Source of the DNA: Nitratireductor aquibiodomus NL21 = JCM 21793
GTDB taxonomy: Bacteria > Pseudomonadota > Alphaproteobacteria > Rhizobiales > Rhizobiaceae
Direction of reading: 5' to 3'
Length of the DNA stretch: 34,522 nt
NCBI RefSeq assembly: GCF_000615975.1
Contig: NZ_BAMP01000044.1
Span: 1-34,522 of the forward strand
The translations under genes and the position numbers were made by a program. Every line of letters begins with the position of its first letter. The first letter of the stretch is position 1. The notes under the pieces were generated by a model. That model was not told the origin of the DNA and ran no database searches. It worked only from the letters and a program-made list of their open reading frames with translations. Shown piece after piece: positions 1-8,495 of the stretch.

Positions 1-532
1 CCTTTGCGGTCGGTGCACCGCTCGGCCTGCTTGCTGGCGCTGGCCGGCCGTCTCGGCATTTTTTGCACCGCTGCGCCTGATCCTGATGGGGATGCCGGCA
101 CCGATCCTCGCCATACTCTGCATCCTCTGGTTCGATGGCGGAACCGTGACGGTCATCCTGACCGTGGCAGCGCTTTTGCTGCCTGTGTTTCAGCTTGCCA
201 CGGCTGAAGGCATGTCGGCCATCGACAGGCAGCTTGCCGAAATGGCGCGCGTTTTCCGCGTTCCGGCGGCGCGCCGGCTTCACCGCATCGTGTTGCCGGC
301 CGTATGGACGGCGCTCGGCCCCGCCCTGCGCATCGCGCTTGCGAATGCACTGCGCGTCACTCTTCTGACCGAGCTGCTGTCGGGTGCCGAAGGGCTGGGG
401 TCAGCGGTGCAGTCGGCGCAGAGCTGGTTGCAAACCGACCGCCTTTTCGCCCTTGTCCTGATAATTCTTGCCCTGATCGGTCTGGCCGAAGCCGGGTTGA
501 CCTCTCTCTTGCGGGAAAGGAAACGGTCATGA
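1..532 (+). CDS. ABC transporter permease, NitT/TauT (SsuC/TauC) type, 5' partial and frameshifted
   Basis: Inner-membrane permease of a nitrate/sulfonate/taurine-type ABC importer, truncated by the left window edge. From about base 65 the reading frame gives hydrophobic segments and a cytoplasmic EAA-type loop (ARVFRVPAARRLHRIVLPAV) that contacts the ATPase, then ends in a basic tail. The residues encoded before base 60 look like the preceding permease segment (AVGAPLGLLAG) but lie in another frame. The two frames join if the six-T run at 59-64 is read as seven T. Its stop overlaps the ATPase start (ATGA at 529-532), so the two genes are translationally coupled. The substrate cannot be told because the binding protein lies outside the window. 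The family call is good; the start is not visible. Confidence 0.8.
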   Translation, partial: LCGRCTARPACWRWPAVSAFFAPLRLILMGMPAPILAILCILWFDGGTVTVILTVAALLLPVFQLATAEGMSAIDRQLAEMARVFRVPAARRLHRIVLPAVWTALGPALRIALANALRVTLLTELLSGAEGLGSAVQSAQSWLQTDRLFALVLIILALIGLAEAGLTSLLRERKRS

Positions 533-1110
533 TCCTTTTCGCCGCCGAGAAAGCCGGTTTGCAGTTTCCAGGTCGCTGCGAACCCGTGTTCAGCGATCTC
601 TCGCTGACCATCCGCAAAGGCGACAATCTTCGTCTCACCGGTCCGAGCGGTTCCGGGAAAACCAGTCTGATGCGGATGATCGCCGGGCTTGAGCGCCCCA
701 CGACCGGACGCGTTCTCGCCCTGCCACAAAACACAGGCATGGCATTTGCCGAGCCCCGCCTGCTGCCACGGCTTTCCGTTCTGGAAAACCTGCTCTTCAT
801 CGCCCCCGACGCCGGGAGAGAGGCTCGGAGCATGCTCGATGCGGTCAACATTCCAGACTTGGCTGACAAATCCGCCGCCAGCCTCTCCAAAGGTCAGGCA
901 CAGCGGGTCGCCCTCCTCCGGGCGCTCCTCGCGCGGCCTGATATCCTGCTTCTGGACGAAGCGTTCGGCGGGCTCGACACACGGGTCTGGCAGGTGGTGC
1001 GCGATCTGGTCTTCGAGCGGGCAAACCGAGACGGGCTGGCACTGATCGAGATCAGCCACGATCCCGCAAGACTGCTTTCAGCAAACGCCAAAGGAATATG
1101 TCTTGCCTAG
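529..1110 (+). CDS. ABC transporter ATP-binding protein, NitT/TauT type
   Basis: Short (193 aa) ATPase that energises the overlapping permease. Walker A is GPSGSGKTS near residues 41-49. The signature is SLSKGQAQR, a variant of LSGGQ with K at the second G. Walker B is ILLLDEAFGGLD and the switch histidine is in ISHDPARLL. The ATG at 529 is chosen because it overlaps the permease stop and falls just before the nucleotide-binding fold; an upstream in-frame start would run through the permease. The protein is shorter than typical SsuB/TauB (about 240-260 aa) because it stops soon after the H-loop. It is the last gene of its operon. Nitrate, sulfonate, taurine or pyrimidine uptake are all possible; no choice can be made here. 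Confidence 0.85.
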   Translation: MILFAAEKAGLQFPGRCEPVFSDLSLTIRKGDNLRLTGPSGSGKTSLMRMIAGLERPTTGRVLALPQNTGMAFAEPRLLPRLSVLENLLFIAPDAGREARSMLDAVNIPDLADKSAASLSKGQAQRVALLRALLARPDILLLDEAFGGLDTRVWQVVRDLVFERANRDGLALIEISHDPARLLSANAKGICLA

Positions 1111-1130
1111 GAGCATGAGGTAGCGCGCTA

Positions 1131-1230
1131 ATCTGACGTGGTCGAAGAGCACATGAGATCAAGAACGACTTTGAGGCGCCTCACCAGTTCGCTGACGCAG
1201 CGTGGCTGGGCCAGTTTGCCGGTGTCAGAT
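1131..1230. repeat. Short inverted repeat around a 12-bp palindrome in a convergent intergenic gap
   Basis: ATCTGAC at 1131-1137 is repeated in inverted form as GTCAGAT at 1224-1230. Between them lies the perfect palindrome TGAGGCGCCTCA (1172-1183). The stretch sits between two convergent genes and carries no T-tract, so it is not an obvious intrinsic terminator. It could be a small mobile-element scar or chance. Confidence 0.3.
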
Positions 1231-2762
1231 CAGTCCCGCCAGTGGTTTTGATCGAGACAATCATCGCCGGTAGACTCTAACTCCTGAAAACTTCGCTCAA
1301 CAACGCCCTCGCCTGGAGGCGATGCACTTTCCTCTGTCATCACCCCCCTGCCTTCAAGGGTCATGATGGTATCAGCCATGCGCGCAATCAGTTCCCCATC
1401 ATGGGAAAACAGAACAACGGACATGCCCCATTCCGACATGGCCAGAGCGATGGCTTTCTCCACATGGGTTTGCGATTGAACATCAAGCGCCGAGGTCGGT
1501 TCATCGGCGACGAGCAATCGCGGGCGCTGCACAAGAGCGCGCGCAAGCGCCACGCGCTGGACCTCACCGCCGGAAAGCGTGCGGATACGCCGATTTTGAA
1601 AATCAGTTTCCGCGCTAAGCCCGACCTTCTTTAGCACCGTTTCCACCGCGCGTTGCACTTCATGGGTTGAGATGCGCTCCCGGACGGTCCCTCGAGCCAC
1701 CAGACGCATTGCCTCGGACACCGTGCCCGAAACCGTGAAATGGCCGGGGATGGAACGGCCTGGATGCTGCGAGAGATAACCGACAGTCCGGGCGCCGGAA
1801 GCCTTCCGTATATGGCGTATCTCACCCTGTTGCAAAGCTTCGAGGCCGATCAGGAGGCGTGCAAGCGTCGATTTGCCAGCACCGCTCTCGCCCCGTATCG
1901 CAAGGCAGGCCTTTGCCGGAACGGAAAAGCTCAGATCATGGAGCACGCAACGGGCCCCATGGTGATGGCAGAGCCCTGACACGTTCAGCGCAACCGGTTG
2001 GCCCGCGCTCCGGGCTCGCTTCGTTGCCTTTGGCTTCGGCAGCCGCAGAAGTGCGCGCGTAGCCGCGTGGCGCGGTGAGGTCAGCACGTCATGCACTGCC
2101 CCCTCTTCAACGATCCGCCCCCGGTCGAGAACGGCGACCCGGTCGGCAATCGGCGCGAAGAAGGCTGGATCATGCGTTATCAGAATTTGCGCACGCTTTT
2201 CACGCCCCTGTGCGATCGCGTCACGCGCCAGGCGGCGGTTGACGTTGTCGAGCGCCGCTGTGGGCTCGTCGAGGATGAGGCAGTCCGGCCGGGGGATGAG
2301 CGCCAGCGCGGTCAAAAGCCGTTGAATTTCACCGCCGCTCAGGCCCAAGGGGCGACGGTCGAGCAGGTGTTCCGGAATGTTGCCTCCGGCGCAGACCTGT
2401 TCGGGCGTCACCCCGAAACATTGGTGTATGGCCAACATTTCGGCGATGTGCGCACGAACCGTCATCTGCGGGTTGAGCGCGTCTGCCAGCCCCTGCATGA
2501 TGAGGCCGATCCGGCGTCCGCGCAGGCGCGACATTTCGGATGCGGACGCGCGCATCACGTCGACACCCGCCACGCGCGCCGAACCCGAAAAGGTATGGAT
2601 GGCAGGCGGCAGAAAGCCCGCCAGAAGTCTTGCAAGACTGCTCTTTCCCGCACCCGAATGGCCGATGAGAAGCAGCGTCTCGCCGCGCGCCACGCAAAGC
2701 GTCAAATCCTGAAGCAGAACGGTTTCCCCGGTCCGCACGCCTGCACCTTCGAGTTGGATCAC
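1230..2762 (-). CDS. Dipeptide/nickel-type ABC transporter, fused double ATP-binding protein (DppD-DppF type)
   Basis: Cytoplasmic ATPase of 510 aa with two tandem ABC domains, equivalent to DppD and DppF joined. Domain 1: Walker A GHSGAGKSS, signature GLSGGEIQR, Walker B CLILDEPTAALD, H-loop ITHDPAFF. Domain 2: Walker A GESGAGKST, signature TLSGGEVQR, Walker B LLVADEPTSALD, H-loop FSHDGE. Both halves look catalytically competent. The start is the GTG at 2762, whose bases overlap the stop of the upstream permease (GTGA). The open frame extends further upstream, but that part is out of frame with the permease and not protein-like. It is the last gene of the minus-strand operon of binding protein, permease, permease and ATPase. 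Substrate may be peptide, nickel, opine or metal chelate; the sequence does not decide. Confidence 0.9.
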   Translation of the reverse strand: MIQLEGAGVRTGETVLLQDLTLCVARGETLLLIGHSGAGKSSLARLLAGFLPPAIHTFSGSARVAGVDVMRASASEMSRLRGRRIGLIMQGLADALNPQMTVRAHIAEMLAIHQCFGVTPEQVCAGGNIPEHLLDRRPLGLSGGEIQRLLTALALIPRPDCLILDEPTAALDNVNRRLARDAIAQGREKRAQILITHDPAFFAPIADRVAVLDRGRIVEEGAVHDVLTSPRHAATRALLRLPKPKATKRARSAGQPVALNVSGLCHHHGARCVLHDLSFSVPAKACLAIRGESGAGKSTLARLLIGLEALQQGEIRHIRKASGARTVGYLSQHPGRSIPGHFTVSGTVSEAMRLVARGTVRERISTHEVQRAVETVLKKVGLSAETDFQNRRIRTLSGGEVQRVALARALVQRPRLLVADEPTSALDVQSQTHVEKAIALAMSEWGMSVVLFSHDGELIARMADTIMTLEGRGVMTEESASPPGEGVVERSFQELESTGDDCLDQNHWRD

Positions 2763-3571
2763 AACGTTTGCCCTCGCACGCCCGCTGCGCTTTCTTCCAG
2801 TCTGCGGCCGATGCCAAGCAGCACGAAGAGAAAGGCTGAAAGACAGAAGGCGGGTGGAAGAAGGAGCCAGACCCAGGCCGGCTCGTGCAGATAGTCCACG
2901 GCGTCCTGTATCATACCGCCCCAAGTGAGAAGACGCGGGTCGACCAGACCCAGAAAGGACAGACCCGTCACCCGCATCACCGCCTGAACCGCGTTCTGGA
3001 CATAAATGGCGGCGAGCGTCGGCCAGAGCGCCGGAGCGACGTGCCGCACCAAAAGATAGGGCCATGACGCGCCCATAAGGCGCGCCAGCGCTACGTTCTC
3101 GCGAGACAGCTCCCGCAAAAGAATGGCACGCAGCGGGCGCACATCATCATGCCATGTGGTGAGCGCTATCAGGAGAACCAGTCCCCAGGCATCCGGCTTC
3201 ACCCACGCCGCAAAGAGCAGCAGGATCAGAATTGAGGGAATGATCTCCATAACATCGGCAATGCGCAGGACCAGCCCGCCGGCAAGCCCGCGCAAGCCCG
3301 CTGCGATTGCCGCCAGAAGAAACCCGATCAAGAGCGCAGACGCGGCAATAATCAGCGCGAGGCCGACCGTGGTCGGTGCAGCACGCAGCAAACCGGTCAA
3401 CACATCCTGCCCGATGTCATTGGTGCCGAGCCAGTGTTCACGCCCCGGCGGGGAAAGCGTGTCTGGCCCGGTCACATAGGGTGGCAGAAACATGACCAAC
3501 GCCAGGAACACCGCCCCCGCCGCAAGGGCGGCTGCGCTAAAACATGCACCTGAAGAAAACCGAAAGCGCAT
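2759..3571 (-). CDS. Dipeptide/nickel-type ABC transporter permease (DppC/NikC type)
   Basis: Inner-membrane permease of 270 aa. It begins with an N-terminal membrane segment and then the DppC hallmark around residues 46-55 (REHWLGTNDIGQDVLTGLL). A BPD_transp_1-type core follows, with the cytoplasmic EAA loop VALARLMGASWPYLLVRHVA and the conserved segment VTGLSFLGLVDPRLLTWGGM. The ATG at 3571 is preferred: GAGGAA lies just before it and it follows the previous stop by 4 bases. The longer frame to 3730 runs back inside the upstream permease. The C-terminus overlaps the GTG of the ATPase. Partner of the DppB-type permease upstream. Confidence 0.9.
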   Translation of the reverse strand: MRFRFSSGACFSAAALAAGAVFLALVMFLPPYVTGPDTLSPPGREHWLGTNDIGQDVLTGLLRAAPTTVGLALIIAASALLIGFLLAAIAAGLRGLAGGLVLRIADVMEIIPSILILLLFAAWVKPDAWGLVLLIALTTWHDDVRPLRAILLRELSRENVALARLMGASWPYLLVRHVAPALWPTLAAIYVQNAVQAVMRVTGLSFLGLVDPRLLTWGGMIQDAVDYLHEPAWVWLLLPPAFCLSAFLFVLLGIGRRLEESAAGVRGQTL

Positions 3572-3575
3572 TTCC

Positions 3576-4562
3576 TCAGCCCCGCCGCGCCCGCGCCTCG
3601 GTAAGCGCATCGAATATCCAGTTGAGCAGCAGAACGAGTATGGCCAGAACCGCGATGGCTCCACGCAACAGCGGATAGTCACGGTCGAGTACCGCCTGAT
3701 ACATGAGACGACCGATGCCGGGATAAGCAAAGATCACCTCGACATAGAGCGCTGCACTCAAGAGCGTGGCGATGGACTGGCCAAGACGCGCAAAGACGAC
3801 GGCCATGAGATTGCGCCCGAAATAGTCGCACCGTTCGCGCCAACCGCCAATGCCACGCGCACGGGCATTGAAGAGAAAGGCCCGCCGCGACACCAGAATG
3901 GTTTCAGACCGAAGAATAAAGAAATAGCGCACGAGTTCGTGCGTCGAAAGCGCGATGGCCGGCAAAAGCGCATGGCGCGCAATGGCGACAAGCCGTTCCA
4001 GCGGGTCCGCTGCCGGTATGACGGGCTCCGCCCCGGCAGAAGGCAGAACCGGCCAAACAATGCCAAACAGGAGCAGCAGAAAGACGGCCATGACAAAGGA
4101 CGGAATGCTGGCGAGAACACTCATGCCGAGCGTGATCGCGCGGTCCATGCGCGAGCCCGGCGCACGTCCGGCCTCGATCCCGGTTGCCAGCCCCATGGCC
4201 AGAAAAAGCGGCACGGCAAGCATCACCAGAAGGCCGGTCCATGGTAAGGCACCCAGAAGAATGTCAGCGACTGGCGCACCGTGGATCAGCGAAAAGCCAA
4301 GTTCGCCACGCAAGGCGGCAAAGGTCTCCGCCCCGACCTGCTGCCACAGACCTCCCGAAAGACCCATGCGTTCGCGCAGCGCCGCCTCCGTGCCGGCATC
4401 GAGCCCAAGCACCAGATCGGACGCCATCAGACTGTCGAATGTATCGCCAGGCAAAAGCCGGGGCAGCACCGACATGAGAACGAACACAAGGCCAAACACC
4501 ACAAGCCGCGCGGCGAGGCCGCGCAGCAGATAGGCCGCAAAGGTGGGATTCATCGCAGGCAT
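3576..4562 (-). CDS. Dipeptide/nickel-type ABC transporter permease (DppB/NikB type)
   Basis: Inner-membrane permease of 328 aa, a normal DppB length. The N-terminal transmembrane helix is followed by the typical LLPGDTFD stretch and the RERMGLSGGLWQQ loop. The C-terminal half carries the EAA-type loop (ARGIGGWRERCDYFGRNLM) and the conserved segment VEVIFAYPGIGRLMYQAVLD, characteristic of the family. ATG codons at 4562 and 4553 are both possible starts. It lies 45 bases after the binding-protein gene and 4 bases before the DppC-type gene, so it belongs to the same operon. Confidence 0.9.
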   Translation of the reverse strand: MPAMNPTFAAYLLRGLAARLVVFGLVFVLMSVLPRLLPGDTFDSLMASDLVLGLDAGTEAALRERMGLSGGLWQQVGAETFAALRGELGFSLIHGAPVADILLGALPWTGLLVMLAVPLFLAMGLATGIEAGRAPGSRMDRAITLGMSVLASIPSFVMAVFLLLLFGIVWPVLPSAGAEPVIPAADPLERLVAIARHALLPAIALSTHELVRYFFILRSETILVSRRAFLFNARARGIGGWRERCDYFGRNLMAVVFARLGQSIATLLSAALYVEVIFAYPGIGRLMYQAVLDRDYPLLRGAIAVLAILVLLLNWIFDALTEARARRG

Positions 4563-4607
4563 AGCACTTTCCCGGACGGCGGCAGGCTTTGCCCGCCGCC
4601 AGCTTCG

Positions 4608-6165
4608 TCATTTCAGGAAAGTGTATTTGTGGACGGCCACGGGAATGCCAACAGCAACACCATCCGGGAAGAAAAACGGTGTTACACGCGGTCCATGTGC
4701 TGCAGCCCAGACGGTGTTCACCAGCATGATGGTCGGCAGTTCCTCGGCATAGGCTTCCTGAAACTGATGCAAAAGCTCGGCCCGTTCGGTCGGGTCGAGG
4801 CTGCGTGCCTGCGCGTCCGCCAGCGCGCGCAAGCGGCCATCGCCGGTAAACCGCTCATTGTTCCGCTTCATGCCAAACACCCGCTCCCGAACCGTAGAAG
4901 GATCGCCCATCGTGCTGCCGATCGCCAGGGCCAGATCGTAATCGCGAGCATCCACCGCTTCACGGAACGCGCCGGACTCAAGCACACGAAGCTCCGCGCC
5001 GATGCCAAACGCCTCCAGCTGATCCACCAGCACCACTGCCAGCCGCTCTTCGCGCCCTTGTGTGATGATGCGCAGCGTCACCGGTTCGCCATCACGCATC
5101 CACCAGCCATCGTCGCCACGCGCCCAGCCGGTTGGGAGAAAAGCGCCGCCGCGCGTTCGGCATCGGGCGGATAGGATGCAACCCCTTCCGGTTGAACCAT
5201 CGTGATCCATCCTGAAGATAACCGAGGTTTGCCGGCACGGCTCCGCCGCGATAGGCGATCTTCGCCAGCGTCGCGCGGTCGATGGCATGGGCAAGCCCCT
5301 GCCGAAGCCGCACATCCGCGAAAACCCCTTCGTGTTCGAAGCGAAGCTTCGCCGGATGGCCCGCCGCGGATTCGATTATGGAAAGCCCCGCCTTCCGGGC
5401 GCGGTCGATCAGCCGAAAGGGAACGGAGGTCATCACATCGACTTCACCGGCGCGAATGGCTTCTATCGCCGCCTCGGAAGACATCTTCACCACAAGCAGT
5501 TCCCCGAAGCGCGGGGCACCCCTGTAGTAATCCTCTACGGCAGCGAGAACATAACGCCCTTGTGCCCGGTCATGAGAGACCAGACGAAAAGGCCCACTGC
5601 CGGTAAGCGCGGCGTCATCGGTGAAGCGCCTCGGATTTTCGCGGCCTTCATAGATATGCTGCGGCAGGATGGGCAGCCCCATCAGCACCCCCGCCTCGAA
5701 ACCGGCGTCGGGTTCGCTCAGCGTGATGCGAATGCGGTCCTCGTCGAGGATCTCGGTTCCAGCGACATTGGCCAGCGAAACGAAAACGTGCGGATTGGTT
5801 CGCATATAGTCGAAGGTAAAGGCCACGTCGGCGGATGTGACATCCTCACCGTCATGCCAGCGCGCGGCTTCATCGAGCGTCAGATCGAAGCTCAATCCGT
5901 CGGGGGAGCGCTTCCATTCCCGCGCGAGCTCCGGCGCCGGATCGCCTTTGGCATCCTGCCCGACAAGATTGTCGAACACCCAGGATGTCAGGATGTAGCC
6001 CATACCGCCGCGTCCCTGAAGATAAGGCGCCGGCAGGCCCCAATCCGGATCGTCGTCGGCGATGACAACCCGTTCGTCCGCTGCCTGCGCCAGCGTGGTG
6101 TGCAGACCTGCTATGGCGGGAAGAGATAGGCCCATTGCAAGAAAGGTGGTCAGAATTCTCGACAT
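4608..6165 (-). CDS. ABC transporter periplasmic substrate-binding protein, family 5 (DppA/NikA type), two frameshifts as read
   Basis: Extracytoplasmic receptor (SBP_bac_5) of the Dpp/Nik-type operon. The ATG at 6165 begins a signal peptide ending near AQAADE. Family landmarks are SWVFDNLVGQDAKGDPAPEL, the WHDGEDVTSADVAFTFDYM segment and the RLRQGLAHAIDRATLAK helix. Near 5190 the frame breaks, and a second break lies near 5139-5142. Between them a third frame encodes the expected SYPPDAERAAALF stretch, and after them the frame resumes with GWARGDDGWWMRDG to the end at 4608. Both breaks are explained by one missing base each, in a GG and an AAAA run on the + strand. As read the gene is broken; it was probably intact in the organism. 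It is the first gene of the operon. Substrate unknown. Confidence 0.85.
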
Positions 6166-6307
6166 GGCAGCCCCCGCATTAGGCGATCCCGATGGGCGGC
6201 TGTGCGAACTTGCCGCTCTCGGGAATGAGTTGGAATGAGACGTGTTGCGCGAAGCGCGAACACATAAAAACATTACTCAAATTCTCATGTTTGCAAAACA
6301 CGCGTCT

Positions 6308-6350
6308 CCTGCACTTCATTCATGCATGCGGCGCACGAATAAAGTGCAGG
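6308..6350. repeat. Strong dyad between methyltransferase stop and binding-protein start
   Basis: CCTGCACTTCATTC (6308-6321) faces GAATAAAGTGCAGG (6337-6350). That is 13 of 14 paired positions around a 15-base spacer containing ATGCAT. It lies downstream of the minus-strand methyltransferase and about 140 bases upstream of the Dpp-type operon start. No T-run follows on the minus strand, which argues against a classic intrinsic terminator; an operator or an RNA stem-loop is possible. Confidence 0.55.
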
Positions 6351-6365
6351 GGCAGCGACGGGGAT

Positions 6366-7037
6366 TTACCGGCGATGCGCCCGGACCAGGCAATCATAGG
6401 CAATGCGTTCGCCCGCATCCGTGTTGACAGGCCGGGCAATGCGCTCCGCCCGCTCAATTTTCAGCTCTGCGCCAATCGCGTCCGAAACCAGCTGCGCGGT
6501 ATAGAGGAAATCGGGGCTTTGCGGGCCGCCATATCCCTCGGTGAGATTGCTGAGATCATGCCCCACGAGAAGGAAGGTCCCGCCCTCGGCGACGGCGGCG
6601 GCGGCTTGCTTGAGCACCGGGGCAAGATCGGCGGAGGGAATGTGAAAATAGATCATCGCAACCAGATCGTATCGGCGCGCTTCCGGAACATGGCTGCGCA
6701 GATCCACCGCTTCTGCATCGAACCGGTCGGAAAGACCGAGTGTGTTTGCCGCCTGCCTTGCCCTGTCGATGGCGACATCGGACAGGTCGAGCGCCCGCAC
6801 ATTCCATCCGCGTTCCGCGAGCCAGAGCGCGTTGCGGCCTTGTCCTGCCCCAAGATCCAGTGCACGGCCGGGTGCAAGCGCCTCGGCTTCGGCAACGAAA
6901 GCCCGGTTCGGCCTTGCACCCCAGAGGCTGTCCGTCGCACGGTAGCGCTTGTTCCAGTCTTCACGGCTAAGGGTCGGCTTTCGCCGGGTGTCCGGCTGGT
7001 GGGGAGAGGTGGCGGTAGACTTTCCGGCGTCGGTCAT
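6366..7037 (-). CDS. Class I SAM-dependent methyltransferase
   Basis: Soluble Rossmann-fold methyltransferase of 223 aa. Motif I, the SAM-binding loop, is ALDLGAGQGRNALWLAERG near residues 57-75, followed by the acidic residue of motif II in VRALDLSD. The central region YDLVAMIYFHIPS matches motif IV. The protein resembles TehB/UbiE-like enzymes, some of which act on tellurite or thiols, but the acceptor cannot be inferred. The ATG at 7037 is chosen; the frame is open to 7139, but the extra residues look like non-coding translation. It lies between the LysR gene and the Dpp-type operon on the same strand and may be expressed with the regulator. Confidence 0.8.
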   Translation of the reverse strand: MTDAGKSTATSPHQPDTRRKPTLSREDWNKRYRATDSLWGARPNRAFVAEAEALAPGRALDLGAGQGRNALWLAERGWNVRALDLSDVAIDRARQAANTLGLSDRFDAEAVDLRSHVPEARRYDLVAMIYFHIPSADLAPVLKQAAAAVAEGGTFLLVGHDLSNLTEGYGGPQSPDFLYTAQLVSDAIGAELKIERAERIARPVNTDAGERIAYDCLVRAHRR

Positions 7038-7142
7038 GGTTCGGTTCCACTTGTCGCTTCGTTTCAGCCGCGAAACTAGCGATGGAAACATCCCGGCAAC
7101 AGGCGCGGCGCACGCATGCCGCCCGTGCATGTCATGCACCCT

Positions 7143-8051
7143 TCAAACGGTTCGGGCGCACGTCTCTTTGAGACACTGCCTGACCCAGCGGTGCAGTGGA
7201 TCGTTCTCCAGCCTCGGGTGCCAGAGCATGGAAACGGTCACCTGCGGGCTTGGAAACGGCAGTTCGAACGTGTTCAGGCCATGGCGCAGATTGGCCGTAT
7301 GGCGATCCGGCACCGTGGCGACCAGATCCGTCTCGCGCGCCAGCGCAAGAACGCTTGAAAAACCGCCCACGATAACGGCAACATTGCGCCTGAGGCCGAG
7401 CAGTGCAAGCGCATCGTCAATCGGTGCGTGCGGATGTTCGCAACCGGCCACATGGCGCGCAATATCGACATGGCGGCGCATCGCATAGCCTTTGGCGGAA
7501 GCAATGTCCTCTGCCACGGCACTGTCCGCACGCATCGCGCCGACAAAGCGGTCTCGAAACAGCGCCTGCGTGCGAAATTCCGGCCCCATCGACGCATTGA
7601 CGACACCGGTTTCCAGATCGATATGACCGTTGCGAAGGCCACTGTTGTCCGCGCCTTGCCGAAGAACGAAACGCAGCCGCAACCCCGGCGCATCGGCCCC
7701 AAGGCGGGCGATCAGCGCCGGACCGTAATTCTCGACAAAGCCGTCACTGGTCCTGAGGGTGAAATCACGCTCGATCCGGCCAAGGTCCAGATTTTCCTGC
7801 GGCCTCAGCATGGTCTGCGCATCTTCCACCAGCGCCCCGACCGTCTCTCGCAGTTCCAGCGCCCTGGGCGTCGGCACCAGCCTGCGCCCGGCCTGTACGA
7901 GCAGTGGGTCGCCGGTGGTTTCCCTGAGACGGGCAAGTGCCCGGCTGGTGGCCGAGGGGCTGAGATTCAGCCGCCTTGCAGCCGCCGCCACACTGCCTTC
8001 GCTCAAGAGCGCGTCCAGCGCGATAAGAAGGTTCAGATCGGGATGGGACAT
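7143..8051 (-). CDS. LysR-family transcriptional regulator
   Basis: DNA-binding regulator of 302 aa, a standard LysR length. The N-terminal winged helix-turn-helix spans about residues 4-62 (DLNLLIALDALLSEGSVAAA, SPSATSRALARLRE). The C-terminal LysR substrate domain contains LRTSDGFVENYGPALIARL. It is closest in style to the NodD/SyrM/PcaQ-like subgroup that begins DLNLL. It is divergent from the flavin monooxygenase at 8496, across a 444-base gap that contains a 7-bp dyad. By the usual LysR logic that gene is a likely target. The inducer is unknown. Confidence 0.88.
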   Translation of the reverse strand: MSHPDLNLLIALDALLSEGSVAAAARRLNLSPSATSRALARLRETTGDPLLVQAGRRLVPTPRALELRETVGALVEDAQTMLRPQENLDLGRIERDFTLRTSDGFVENYGPALIARLGADAPGLRLRFVLRQGADNSGLRNGHIDLETGVVNASMGPEFRTQALFRDRFVGAMRADSAVAEDIASAKGYAMRRHVDIARHVAGCEHPHAPIDDALALLGLRRNVAVIVGGFSSVLALARETDLVATVPDRHTANLRHGLNTFELPFPSPQVTVSMLWHPRLENDPLHRWVRQCLKETCARTV

Positions 8052-8247
8052 GCAGTTTCGTCTGTTGGCTGTTTTCGAGATCGAGCAGAACGCACGCGCA
8101 CGATCTCAATCGGTACCAGCGCTACCTCACGGCCACGCTCCCTGCAAAGCGCCGAGCTTGTTTTCATCCTCACTCGAAGTCACAGGCCTAACCGCAATTG
8201 TACGAGTAGACAAGCCGCGATCTGCCACTGGATGGGCCTCGCCTTAT

Positions 8248-8269
8248 TGACGTTCGCGCGTAAACGTCA
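8248..8269. promoter_or_regulatory. Perfect 7-bp inverted repeat in the LysR/monooxygenase intergenic region
   Basis: TGACGTT (8248-8254) and AACGTCA (8263-8269) flank an 8-base spacer. A TATGAT hexamer follows at 8275-8280. This is a plausible operator or promoter element for the rightward transcript. The rest of the 8052-8331 gap shows nothing further that I can identify. Confidence 0.45.
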
Positions 8270-8331
8270 GAAAATATGATAATTCAAGTCTAAATTAATT
8301 CAGCGCATCTCTAGCGCATACAGGAAACATC

Positions 8332-8448
8332 ATGTCATCCACCTTCCGCAGCACGGCCGTCGCCGCAACCCTCATGCGCGAACATCAGGCAGCGCGCGAG
8401 GCCTACGAACAGTACAGCGCCCGCAAGACGGACGGCGTTTCCTCCTGA
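8332..8448 (+). CDS. Small ORF (38 aa) upstream of the flavin monooxygenase
   Basis: ATG at 8332 is preceded by AGGAAAC at proper distance, and the frame encodes 38 residues ending in ARKTDGVSS. The product is polar and rich in Ala, Arg and Glu, with a probable helix (LMREHQAAREAYEQYSARK). It has no membrane segment and no cysteine. It starts 52 bases after the TATGAT hexamer and ends 47 bases before the monooxygenase, so it would be the first cistron of that transcript. It could be a small protein or a leader ORF. I do not recognise it; the support is the ribosome-binding site and the position. Confidence 0.4.
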   Translation: MSSTFRSTAVAATLMREHQAAREAYEQYSARKTDGVSS

Positions 8449-8495
8449 TCAAGCGATCAGCAGAACAGGTTTGAACTTGCAGAGGGGCTTTCATC

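Noticed and set aside
59..64. Programmed frameshifting in the T-run of the permease gene
   Set aside because: No slippery heptamer with downstream structure, and the same kind of one-base loss recurs in many unrelated genes, so an error is simpler.
280..1059. Long open frame antisense to the NitT/TauT ATPase
   Set aside because: It mirrors codon structure of the real ATPase on the other strand, has no family motif and no ribosome-binding site; such shadow frames are common in high-GC DNA.
2091..4247. Long + strand frames over the Dpp-type ATPase and permeases (2091-2894, 3492-4247)
   Set aside because: Arg/Pro/His-rich translations antisense to genes with clear ABC motifs; no independent support.
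5287..7079. + strand frames opposite the binding protein and methyltransferase (5287-6129, 6192-7079)
   Set aside because: No domain features; the opposite strand holds genes with signal peptide and SAM-binding motif.
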